From positions 1,674,001-1,738,000 of the forward strand of contig NC_019693.1 of assembly GCF_000317105.1 (NCBI RefSeq): a stretch of 64,000 nucleotides of DNA, in the 5' to 3' direction. The DNA comes from Oscillatoria acuminata PCC 6304 (lineage in GTDB: Bacteria; Cyanobacteriota; Cyanobacteriia; Cyanobacteriales; Laspinemataceae). This document shows, piece after piece, positions 37,781 through 48,589 of the stretch (position 1 is the first letter of the stretch; each line of letters begins with the position of its first letter). The position numbers and the translations under genes were made by a program. The notes beneath the pieces are model-generated. The model ran no database searches and was not told the origin of the DNA. It saw nothing but the letters and a program-made list of their open reading frames with translations.

Positions 37781-37838
37781 TGCGTTGATTTAAACAGGGT
37801 AAAAAGATGTCACTCTCCTATTATGCAACATTTTGCCT

Positions 37839-37957
37839 AATACTAAATCCGGTACTGATAGGTTTGCAAAAACCCGCACCCTGAAGGGTGGGGCTATACG
37901 GACAAAGCCTGCCTACGCAGGCTACTCTATAAACATGACTGTTCATACCTGGATTTT
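37839..37957. repeat. Interspersed two-hairpin repeat, family A, copy 3
   Basis: Reverse orientation relative to the copy at 60142. It carries AATACTAAATCCGG, AAAACCCGCACCCTGAAGGG, GGGCTATACGGACAAAGCC and CTGCCTACGCAGGC, and ends CATACCTGGATTT against the ligA stop codon. Confidence 0.75.
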
Positions 37958-40054
<2,097 letters not shown>

Positions 40055-40057
40055 TTA

Positions 40058-40756
40058 CTACGAACAATTGGTTTTTGGGGTTAGATGTCCATCTTCCATT
40101 GTAAGGATGCGATCGGCATAATGTTCGATGCGGGGGTCGTGGGTGACGACTGCCACGGCTTTTTGATGGGTTTTGGCAACGTTGCTTAATAGCTGGATCA
40201 CCGATTGTCCCGTTTGATAGTCTAGGCTGCCGGTGGGTTCATCGGCTAAGAGTAAGGCGGGGTCATTAGCGAGGGCGCGGGCGATCGCCACCCGTTGTTT
40301 TTCTCCACCACTTAAGGCGGGGGGGAAGAAATTGGCGCGATGGGCGATGTTTAACTCCTCTAATAAAAATTTAGCCCGTTGATGGGCGGCTACTCCGGTT
40401 TTTCCTGCTAAATTTAAAATCAGTTTGACGTTTTCGAGAACGGTTAGAAAATTGAGCAGGCGGAAGGTTTGAAAAATAAATCCAATGTTTTTTAATCTAA
40501 AGTCCGTGAGAGCAGTTTGGCTCAAACAAGTAACTTCGCAATCCAGAATTTTAATCGTACCTTCTGTTGGTTTTCCCATGCAGCCTAATAACGAGAGGAG
40601 GGTGGTTTTGCCACTGCCATTGGGTCCGCTAATCAGGACGAGTTCCCCGGCTTTCAACTCTAGGCTAACATCTTCAACAGCTTGCACGAAATTCAGATTT
40701 TTTTGTCCATACATTTTGTACAAATGTTCGGATTTTAAGATGGAATTATTGGGCAT
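40058..40756 (-). CDS. ABC transporter ATPase, DevA/LolD-like
   Basis: 232 residues. Walker [11 protein letters not shown]-loop IFQTFRL, signature [19 protein letters not shown], Walker [13 protein letters not shown]-loop VVTHD. The spacing and [14 protein letters not shown] variant fit the MacB/LolD/DevA family that powers non-canonical export with FtsX-type permeases. The gene starts 2 bp after the permease stop, so the two form an operon. Confidence 0.93.
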   Translation of the reverse strand: MPNNSILKSEHLYKMYGQKNLNFVQAVEDVSLELKAGELVLISGPNGSGKTTLLSLLGCMGKPTEGTIKILDCEVTCLSQTALTDFRLKNIGFIFQTFRLLNFLTVLENVKLILNLAGKTGVAAHQRAKFLLEELNIAHRANFFPPALSGGEKQRVAIARALANDPALLLADEPTGSLDYQTGQSVIQLLSNVAKTHQKAVAVVTHDPRIEHYADRILTMEDGHLTPKTNCS

Positions 40757-40758
40757 AA

Positions 40759-41859
40759 TTAAGCTCTAAATACTTCTGCGGGATAGATATTTTTCAAGGT
40801 TCTAATTGGGGCCAATGTGCCAATTGCTCCCAGGATTAAGCACGCGATTAATACTCCAGTCGCATCCTGCCAGGTAAAGACCAATAATAAGGAAGGAATC
40901 ACTTCAGTGAGCAAGGGGGCAAAGGTAATATCGATAATAAACCCTACGGAAAAGCCCAATAATGCGGCTAACATGGATTGTTTTAAGACGAGGATTCCTA
41001 AAAATTTTTGGGATGCGCCGACGGCTTTTAACATGGCATAGTCTTCTCGTTTTTCCAGGACCGAAGTGTACATCATCAGGACAATGACTGTGCCTCCAGT
41101 AATCGCGCCAAATAAGACGATAGTCCAGAGAATGGGCAAAACGCCAATTTCCATTTCTTCGACATTATTGGCGGCAAATTCAGCTTGAGGGATAAAGACT
41201 AAATCCGGGAATTGAGCTTCTAAGCGGGAGATGATTTCTGGGGAATCTGAATCAAGATTGAGCAGGAAAAAGCTGCGGACATTCTGCAATCCGAGTAAGC
41301 GAGGAACATCATCCAGGCGAGTAAAGGCAAATTGACCAACAATTAAGTTCGTGCCTTGGCTAATTCCGACAATTTTAAAGGGATAGCCTTGCAGGGAGAG
41401 AGAATCACCCAGCTTGAGGTTATGGGTGGCGGTAAAAGCGCGGTCTAAAATAATTTCTTGGGGTTGGAGAGTGGAGGTTCCGGAACTAATTTCCGGTGCA
41501 CCGATTTGAGAGTTTGAGTCAAATCCGAAGATATATAAAGTCACCGTTTTATCGGGGAATTCAGCGGGGGCAATGGCGCGTAGGAGACTATCGACGCTTT
41601 TGACCCCCTCTACTTGACTCAGGGTATTGCCGAGGGTTTCGGGTAAAAACGAAGAGGTTTTAATTAAATTTCGGGTATTACGTTGGCTGACCCAAACTGA
41701 TGCTTGAGTATGCAATACATAACTTTTTGACCCAAATTTTACCCCTTGGTAAACCCCGAGTAAAAATAGCATCAACATGACGCTAAAGGCAATCCCCAGA
41801 ACGGCGATCGCAAAGCGTCCTTTTGCTTCCCAAATCATTCGCAGGGCAACGGGAACCAT
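40759..41859 (-). CDS. ABC transporter permease, DevC/FtsX-like
   Basis: 366 residues: N-terminal membrane helix (IAVLGIAFSVMLMLFLLGVYQG), a large periplasmic domain (~45-240) and three C-terminal membrane helices (ILWTIVLFGAITGGTVIVLMMYT, SMLAALLGFSVGFIIDITF, ATGVLIACLILGAIGTLAP) with the FtsX signature REDYAMLKAVGAS between them. Resembles DevC of the heterocyst exporter DevBCA and its homologues in non-heterocystous strains. No DevB-like adaptor is adjacent. Confidence 0.88.
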   Translation of the reverse strand: MVPVALRMIWEAKGRFAIAVLGIAFSVMLMLFLLGVYQGVKFGSKSYVLHTQASVWVSQRNTRNLIKTSSFLPETLGNTLSQVEGVKSVDSLLRAIAPAEFPDKTVTLYIFGFDSNSQIGAPEISSGTSTLQPQEIILDRAFTATHNLKLGDSLSLQGYPFKIVGISQGTNLIVGQFAFTRLDDVPRLLGLQNVRSFFLLNLDSDSPEIISRLEAQFPDLVFIPQAEFAANNVEEMEIGVLPILWTIVLFGAITGGTVIVLMMYTSVLEKREDYAMLKAVGASQKFLGILVLKQSMLAALLGFSVGFIIDITFAPLLTEVIPSLLLVFTWQDATGVLIACLILGAIGTLAPIRTLKNIYPAEVFRA

Positions 41860-42200
41860 AAGCGAGTATCCTATCCAATAATCGATGAAGTATTCTTGTT
41901 CACCAGTGAAGGCTATAATAACGCGATCGCCTCATTATATTCCGACTTTCTCCCCTTGCACCCCCTCTTGCCCCTCATCTAAACCGGCAAGAACCCCCCT
42001 GATCCGAACCCAAACCTTCCGCGATCGCACCGAAATTAAGGGATTGACAGGAATTCAAACTCATGCTTTGACCGGGAATCGCCGCAAACCATTCCGGTTT
42101 ACTCCAAATCAGTCCAAAATTTCCGGTCGGGAAACGGGTTACAATAAACTTAGCTTGCCTAAATCAAAACATTACACTATTTACGCGAAAGATTTTATCT
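41860..42200. other. 341-bp divergent promoter region
   Basis: Lies between the ABC permease (reverse) and ribBA (forward). A TACAAT -10-like box is at 42140-42145. No FMN riboswitch conserved elements are seen. A 117-codon forward frame here (41885-42238) overlaps the start of ribBA and is not supported. Confidence 0.35.
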
Positions 42201-43898
42201 GTGGAATTGCCAGAAAACGCCGCAAAACAATCGTTTGAGTTTGACTCGATAGAGGAGGCCCTCGCTGAAATTGCAGCAGGACGGTCCATTATTGTGGTCG
42301 ATGATGAAAACCGGGAAAATGAAGGGGATCTGATCTGTGCGGCTCAGTTTGTGACACCGGAAATCGTTAATTTCATGGCGGTGCATGGTCGCGGGTTAAT
42401 TTGTCTGGCGATGACCGGCGATCGCCTGGATCAGCTTGACCTCCCCTTAATGGTAACCACCAACACCGACACCAATCAAACCGCTTTCACCGTCAGTATC
42501 GATGCCTCTCCTCAGCAAGGAGTCACCACGGGCATTTCTGCTGAGGACCGCGCCCGCACCATCCAGATTGCCATTAATCCCCACACCAAACCCAAGGATT
42601 TGCGCCGTCCTGGTCATATTTTTCCCCTGCGGGCCACATCTGGAGGGGTACTGAAACGGGCGGGCCATACGGAAGCGGCAGTAGACTTAAGTCAACTCGC
42701 CGGACTCTATCCTGCCGGGGTAATCTGCGAAATACAGAATCCCGATGGCTCAATGGCGCGATTGCCGGAACTGATTGAATATGCCGCCAAATATAACCTG
42801 AAAATGATCAGCATCGCGGATTTAATCGCCTATCGCCTCCAACATGAGCGGTTTGTGATTCGGGAAACTGAGGCGGCATTACCCACGGAATTCGGCCAGT
42901 TCCGAATCTACGGCTATCGCAATACCCTGGACAATAAAGACCATGTGGCGATCGTCAAGGGAGACCCGGCCAATTTTACCAATAAAGCGGTGATGGTGCG
43001 GGTCCATTCGGAATGCTTGACTGGGGATGCCCTCGGTTCTCTGCGCTGTGACTGCCGAATGCAACTCCAAGCTGCCCTAAAAATGATTGAAAATGCCGGG
43101 GAGGGTGTGGTGGTCTACCTGCGTCAGGAAGGCCGGGGAATTGGCCTGATTAATAAACTCAAAGCCTATTCTCTGCAAGATATGGGACTGGATACCGTAG
43201 AAGCTAATGAACGCTTAGGCTTTCCGGCAGACTTGCGAAACTATGGCGTAGGGGCGCAAATTCTCAATGATTTAGGGGTGAGCAGAATTCGTCTGATTAC
43301 CAATAATCCGCGTAAAATTGCGGGATTAAAGGGATATGGGTTAGAAATGGTCGATCGCGTTCCTCTACTGATCGAGTCCAATCCGTTTAACTGCACCTAT
43401 TTGGCAACCAAGGCGGAAAAATTAGGGCATATGCTCTTACAAACCTATTTGGTCACGGTGGCAATCCACTGGCAAGAACCGGAACTGGAAGAGGGTCCTC
43501 CGGCCCAAGTTCAAGCCTGGTATGAACATTTAGAAAAAATCCGCGAACTCGCCGATGAGCACCATCTGGTCCTCCAAGAGGAAAAACGCCCGGTCACTGT
43601 GGCCTTATTTGGCAAACCCCAGTTAACCTTTCACCTGGGATTTGACCAAGCTCATTTAGCGACAACGGATTGGTTTACCCATCCCGAACATCCTTATGTG
43701 CAGGCGACCTTTCGGATTCTCGATCGCCTCCTCCTCTGGCCCGATATTGATCAACTCCAGTTCCTAGTCTCCACCGGGGTCGATCCCTTGACCAATCTCG
43801 GGGTGCAACTCCAACGCCAGTCTTTCCCTTTGAGCAAAATGCCGTCGCAACTGTGCGATAGCCTACATACCCAAGTGATCTACTGCTTTAAGGGGTAA
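42201..43898 (+). CDS. ribBA: Bifunctional DHBP synthase / GTP cyclohydrolase II
   Basis: 565 residues from GTG at 42201. RibB part (~15-215): [41 protein letters not shown]. RibA part (~220-410): [18 protein letters not shown] with the zinc Cys residues, [37 protein letters not shown] further ~150 residues at the C-terminus match the extended form common in cyanobacteria (ACT-like, role unclear). Catalyses the two committed entry reactions of riboflavin synthesis. Confidence 0.96.
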   Translation: MELPENAAKQSFEFDSIEEALAEIAAGRSIIVVDDENRENEGDLICAAQFVTPEIVNFMAVHGRGLICLAMTGDRLDQLDLPLMVTTNTDTNQTAFTVSIDASPQQGVTTGISAEDRARTIQIAINPHTKPKDLRRPGHIFPLRATSGGVLKRAGHTEAAVDLSQLAGLYPAGVICEIQNPDGSMARLPELIEYAAKYNLKMISIADLIAYRLQHERFVIRETEAALPTEFGQFRIYGYRNTLDNKDHVAIVKGDPANFTNKAVMVRVHSECLTGDALGSLRCDCRMQLQAALKMIENAGEGVVVYLRQEGRGIGLINKLKAYSLQDMGLDTVEANERLGFPADLRNYGVGAQILNDLGVSRIRLITNNPRKIAGLKGYGLEMVDRVPLLIESNPFNCTYLATKAEKLGHMLLQTYLVTVAIHWQEPELEEGPPAQVQAWYEHLEKIRELADEHHLVLQEEKRPVTVALFGKPQLTFHLGFDQAHLATTDWFTHPEHPYVQATFRILDRLLLWPDIDQLQFLVSTGVDPLTNLGVQLQRQSFPLSKMPSQLCDSLHTQVIYCFKG

Positions 43899-44057
43899 GG
43901 GTAAAAGGATTCAGAATTAGCCCAGAGAAATCGAGTCGGATTTCACCGGGCAAATGGAAATCAAATGGGGCGGCGATCGGATAGTCGTTGCTACAAGTAG
44001 GGGGATAACTCTCCCTCAATTTCTGCGGTGGAGTGAACGGGGTTCAAAATTCTGATC

Positions 44058-44334
44058 CTCCCCAAAATAAAATCTCTAAAACGTTCGTAGTAGCCCCGTC
44101 AATGTAGGGGCGCAATGCTTGCGCCCTCCGGAGGGCGCAAGCATTGCGCCCCTACAGATATGAACGGTTGGATGATTTATATTTTGCAATCCCCTTAACG
44201 GAACTCCCCAAAATAAAATCTCTAAAACGTTCGTTCGTAGTGATGGATCAATGGAGTAGCCGCGTCAATGTAGGGGCCTGCGCATTGCGCCCCTACAGAT
44301 ATGAACGGTTGGATGATTTATATTTTGCAATCCC
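44058..44334. repeat. Interspersed repeat family B, two tandem copies
   Basis: Copy 1 at 44058-44194 and copy 2 at 44201-44334. Each has CTCCCCAAAATAAAATCTC, AAACGTTCGT, GTCAATGTAGGGGC, a long internal hairpin (in copy 1 GCAATGCTTGCGCCCTCCGG and its complement) and GAACGGTTGGATGATTTATA ending TTTTGCAATCCC. The same element occurs inverted at 51365 and 57011. No gene in the 540-bp gap; the promoter of the kinase is expected after 44340. Confidence 0.8.
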
Positions 44335-44438
44335 GTAACTCGTGGGAAAGATTTGGGTAAAAATGCACGCTTTTCTTGTTACTTTAAAATTATTAAGTTT
44401 TTGAGTAAACTTCCTTTATCGGAATGTAAAGAGTCTCA

Positions 44439-47400
44439 ATGGTGCGACCCATCCCTCGATCGCCGGTTTTCTCCTATAGCGCGGCTGTCTTCACTGTCGT
44501 CATTGCCTTACTCCTGACCGTCACCTTCAAACCCATCCTGGCTTCAACCCTGTTTCTGTTCTTTTTTCTAGCCGTAACGGGGATGACTTGGTATGGGGGA
44601 ATTGGTCCAGGACTAGTGACAACGATACTCTCTGTGTTAGCCCTCGACTATTTTTTCCTGGTTCCCACCCACTCCTTAACGGTACTCAGTGGAACCAACC
44701 TGTTGCGAATGGGGTTGTTTGTCTTAGTTACCTTGGCGATCGCCAAGCTGAACACTAAACTCCAGCAGACCAAACGGCAGTTAGAAATTAGCTTGAGTCA
44801 GCTAAAGCAGAGTGAGGAACGCTATCGGCGGATTGTCGAAACCGCGTCAGAAGGCATCTGGATTTTGGATGAGGCAGGGCGAACCCGCTATGTGAATCAG
44901 CGAATGGCGCAAATGTTGGGCTGTTCTCCAGAGTCCATGCTCGATCGCCCGTTTTTTGAGTGGTTTGACCAAGGCAGTCGCCCCGAGGGATACCAGACCC
45001 TGACCCAACCCTATCCCGGATACCCTGAACAATGGGATGGGCGATTTCGCCGTAGTGATCAGTCCCTGCTTTGGGCGATCGTCTCTATGAATTCCATTTT
45101 TGATGACCAGGGTCAGTTTCAAGGGACCCATCTGATGCTCACCGATGTTAGCGATCGTCAACAAACCCAGGAACGTCTACAACTTTCTTTAGAAGCAGGA
45201 CGCATGGGATTTTGGGATTGGAATCTGAGCACCAACGAGATTGTGCGATCGGACAATCTGGCGGAAATTTACGGGGTGAGTCCGGGTCAATTAGAGCAGA
45301 CATTTGAGAGTTCTTTAAACCTGATTCATCCCGAGGACCGGGAACGAGTCCAGGAGGCGATCGCCCAGGCGGTGGCAGAAAATACCCCCTACAGCTTAGA
45401 ATTTCGGATTCAGCCCTCCCCGGAAAATATTCGCTGGATCTTAGGCAAAGGACGAGTCTTTAAAGATGCTCAGGGCACAGCAGTCCGGATGATCGGAATT
45501 GCGATGGACATCAGCGATCGCAAGCAAACCGAAGAGGTGCTAGGGCAGACTCAACAGCGATTCGAGACCTTTATGAACTATAGTCCCGTTGCCGCTTACT
45601 TTAAAGACGAAGCCGGACGCTATATTTATGTCAATCCCATAGTAGAACGGTTGTGGCAGCGCTCCCAGGAGAAATGGGTGGGTCAAACCGACGCGGACCT
45701 CTTTCCCGAGGCAGTCGCCCAGGAACTGCAAGCTCATGATGCCACCGTATTAGAAACCGACCAGGCCCTGGAATTTTTAGAAACAGTCGAACACCTCGAC
45801 GGGAAGCATTATTGGATCTCCTGGAAATTTCCCATGCACGAACCCTCCGGAAGACGATTGCTGGCCGGAATTTCCCTAGATATCACCGATCGCAAGCGCA
45901 CTCAAGAAGAACGGGATCTGCTGCTGGCGAACCTCGAATCCCAACAAGAACTCCTGAGTGCCGTGTTGCAGCAAATGCCTGCCGGGGCGATCGTCGCTGA
46001 GGCCCCCTCCGGGCAGTTAGTCTTAATGAATCAGCAAGTTAGAGAAATTTTAGGCATTTCCCTGACTCCCCTCATCACCATCCCGAGTTATCTCCATACT
46101 TCCTATCAAATTTTTCACCCCGACGGTCAACCTTATCACCCAGACGCTTTACCCTTAGCGCGATCCATCTCCCAGGGAGAAGTTGTGGTTGAAGAAGAAC
46201 TGCAAATCCAACGCGCCGATGGGACCCGGGTCACCGTCCTCGCCAACTCCGGCCCCATTCGCAACGCCGAGGGCGAAATTGTCGCCGCAGTGGTGACCTT
46301 TTATGACATCACTGCACAAAAACGCGCCCAAGCTGAAATCAAACGCTATGCCGATGTAGTCAAAAATATTCAAGTCGGCTTAAGTGTCTGGCAACTCACC
46401 CCAGGAGAGGAACCCCCTTCCTTTGAGCTAATAAGTGCTAATCCTGCGGCAAGTCAACTGGCGGGAAGAGATTTAGACCGGGCCGTAGGAATGCGGATTG
46501 AGACTTTATTTCCCCATCTGGTCAAAACCTCACGAATTGCCGAATTGATAGAGGTTTTGAATAGCTCATCGGCACGGGAGTTTCCCGAAGTTATCTATAA
46601 CGACGATGCCGGAGAAGAGCGCTGTTGTTCCATGAAAGCCTTTTCCCTACCTAATCGCTGTCTTGGGTTAGCCTATGAAGATATCACCGATCGCAAACAA
46701 GCACAATTTGCTTTACTCGAAAGCGAGCAACGGTTTCGGACAATGGCCGATGCTGCGCCGGTTTATATTTGGTTATCGGGAATTGATCAGCTTTGTTATT
46801 ACTTTAATAAACCCTGGTTGGAGTTTACCGGCAGGACTTTAGAAGAAGAAATTGGCAATGGCTGGACTGAAGGAGTGCATCCAGATGACTTCAAATTTTG
46901 CCTTGATACTTATCAAAAATCCTTTGATTTGCGCCAACCCTTTGAGATGGAATATCGCCTGCGCCGTTATGATGGGGAATACCGTTGGGTGTTAGACCGC
47001 GCCGTGCCTCGGTTTTCCCCCGATGGCCGATTTGAGGGGTATGTGGGGTCTTGTATTGATATTAGCGATCGCAAACTTTACGAGGGTGAAATTAAGCGTC
47101 TCAATGCCAGTCTCGAACGCCGGGTAACCGACCGAACGGCCCAACTGGAAGCTGCCAATCAGGAACTCGAATCCTTTGCTTATTCGGTCTCCCATGATTT
47201 GCGTGCCCCCCTACGACATATTAGCGGATTTGTGAATTTGCTCCGCAAACGGATCGAACCCTCTCTGGATGAGAATAGTCAGCGCTATCTTGATATTATT
47301 GTTGCTAGTACCCACCAAGCGGAAGAGTTGATTGATAATTTGTTAGCTTTTTCTCGCATGGCCCGCGCTCAGATGCGCTTCATCAAAGTCGATATGAATC

Positions 47401-47876
47401 AACTGGTGAACGAGGTGCGGCAGACTTTGGAGATCCACAGAGGCGATCGGAAAATCCTCTGGAAGATTGCCTCCTTACCCCCGGTGAAAGGGGAACCCAC
47501 CATGTTAAGATTAGTCTTTCAAAATCTTCTGGATAATGCGATTAAGTACAGCCAACGACGGGAAACGGCTGAAATCACGGTAGGGTTCAATGAAAGTGAC
47601 CTCGAATTTATCTTTTTTGTGCGAGATAATGGCATTGGATTTGATATGCGCTACGCTCACAAACTCTTTGGAGTTTTTCAACGCTTGCATAGCAATCCCG
47701 ATTATGTGGGAACTGGCATCGGACTGGCCAATGTTCGCCGCATTATCCATCGTCACGGAGGTCGCACTTGGGCAGAAGGTGAGGTCGATTTAGGAGCTAC
47801 ATTTTATTTTTCTCTACCTAAACAACCGGAAGGGGATCAAGTGGACGCGAGTCCGAATGTCCTCGGGTCAACCTAA
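44439..47876 (+). CDS. Multi-PAS membrane sensor histidine kinase
   Basis: 1,145 residues. Four N-terminal hydrophobic segments form a DUF4118/KdpD-like membrane domain (~15-110). About six PAS domains follow (starting ~125, 245, 370, 505, 640 and 760, most with an ITDRK/ISDRK PAC ending). HisKA carries phosphorylatable His919 in SVSHDLRAPLRH, and HATPase_c has N box NLLDNAIKYS and G boxes RDNGIGFD and GTGIGLANV. The SHDLRAPLRH type resembles cyanobacterial phytochrome-class kinases that signal to Rcp1-like regulators; one follows 200 bp downstream. No GAF or chromophore Cys motif is seen. Confidence 0.92.
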   Translation: MVRPIPRSPVFSYSAAVFTVVIALLLTVTFKPILASTLFLFFFLAVTGMTWYGGIGPGLVTTILSVLALDYFFLVPTHSLTVLSGTNLLRMGLFVLVTLAIAKLNTKLQQTKRQLEISLSQLKQSEERYRRIVETASEGIWILDEAGRTRYVNQRMAQMLGCSPESMLDRPFFEWFDQGSRPEGYQTLTQPYPGYPEQWDGRFRRSDQSLLWAIVSMNSIFDDQGQFQGTHLMLTDVSDRQQTQERLQLSLEAGRMGFWDWNLSTNEIVRSDNLAEIYGVSPGQLEQTFESSLNLIHPEDRERVQEAIAQAVAENTPYSLEFRIQPSPENIRWILGKGRVFKDAQGTAVRMIGIAMDISDRKQTEEVLGQTQQRFETFMNYSPVAAYFKDEAGRYIYVNPIVERLWQRSQEKWVGQTDADLFPEAVAQELQAHDATVLETDQALEFLETVEHLDGKHYWISWKFPMHEPSGRRLLAGISLDITDRKRTQEERDLLLANLESQQELLSAVLQQMPAGAIVAEAPSGQLVLMNQQVREILGISLTPLITIPSYLHTSYQIFHPDGQPYHPDALPLARSISQGEVVVEEELQIQRADGTRVTVLANSGPIRNAEGEIVAAVVTFYDITAQKRAQAEIKRYADVVKNIQVGLSVWQLTPGEEPPSFELISANPAASQLAGRDLDRAVGMRIETLFPHLVKTSRIAELIEVLNSSSAREFPEVIYNDDAGEERCCSMKAFSLPNRCLGLAYEDITDRKQAQFALLESEQRFRTMADAAPVYIWLSGIDQLCYYFNKPWLEFTGRTLEEEIGNGWTEGVHPDDFKFCLDTYQKSFDLRQPFEMEYRLRRYDGEYRWVLDRAVPRFSPDGRFEGYVGSCIDISDRKLYEGEIKRLNASLERRVTDRTAQLEAANQELESFAYSVSHDLRAPLRHISGFVNLLRKRIEPSLDENSQRYLDIIVASTHQAEELIDNLLAFSRMARAQMRFIKVDMNQLVNEVRQTLEIHRGDRKILWKIASLPPVKGEPTMLRLVFQNLLDNAIKYSQRRETAEITVGFNESDLEFIFFVRDNGIGFDMRYAHKLFGVFQRLHSNPDYVGTGIGLANVRRIIHRHGGRTWAEGEVDLGATFYFSLPKQPEGDQVDASPNVLGST

Positions 47877-48097
47877 TCCTAGTCTGGTTATATGATGTGC
47901 AATGAAACAGTTTTTCTGATACGGATTCCGTATAAAACCCTGGACAATAGCTGGATCTGACTCAGTGAAAGGATTGAGGTACAACATCCCATTTTATATA
48001 ATAAAACACAATCATAGATTATTGTCATCCCCGCAAAATGAGATAAAATTCGAGCGTCATCTACCCATTAAACCCCATGAACCAGGGAGAACCCAGG

Positions 48098-48556
48098 ATG
48101 GACATCAAACGCATTCTACTGGTAGAAGATAATGCCAATGATATAGAGCTAATTTTGACGGGACTGGCGGAGAATAACCTAGCCAATGAAGTCATCGTCG
48201 TGCGCGATGGGGAAGAAGCGCTAGATTATCTGTTTCGTCGGGGTATCTTTAGATTGAGGCGAGAAGGACATCCCATCCTGGTGATGCTTGACCTCAAACT
48301 ACCCAAAATCGATGGCCTGGAAGTGCTGGCACAAATGAAGTCTAAGACGGATTTGCGGCAGATTCCCGTGGTGATTTTGACCGCTTCTCGGGAAGAATCG
48401 GACCTGATTAGCAGCTACAATTTAGGGGTGAATGGCTATGTCATCAAGCCCTTAGATTTCCATGAGTTTGTGGATGCCATCAAAAGCCTAGGACTATTCT
48501 GGGCCGTAGTCAATCAACCGCCTCCAGGCTCTTTGCCTGCTGTAGCGCGAGAATGA
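48098..48556 (+). CDS. Rcp1-like single-domain response regulator
   Basis: 152 residues from ATG at 48098 (MDIKRILLVEDNANDIEL) with CCCAGG just upstream; ATG at 48077 would add seven residues. Receiver with acidic pair LLVEDN, phosphoacceptor in VMLDLKLPKIDGLEVL, VVILTASREESD and Lys in YVIKPLDFHEF, the Rcp1/CheY-like form with a long alpha4-beta5 region. No output domain. It sits between two histidine kinases and is the likely phosphate acceptor of the upstream one. Confidence 0.93.
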   Translation: MDIKRILLVEDNANDIELILTGLAENNLANEVIVVRDGEEALDYLFRRGIFRLRREGHPILVMLDLKLPKIDGLEVLAQMKSKTDLRQIPVVILTASREESDLISSYNLGVNGYVIKPLDFHEFVDAIKSLGLFWAVVNQPPPGSLPAVARE

Positions 48557-48589
48557 GTCACCTAACTAAATGAATGATGGACGGTTAAA

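Noticed and set aside
41860-42200. FMN riboswitch before ribBA
   Set aside because: None of the conserved RFN stem sequences could be found.
41885-42238. 117-codon forward frame
   Set aside because: Basic, Ser/Thr-rich with no family resemblance, and it overlaps the clearly assigned ribBA start.
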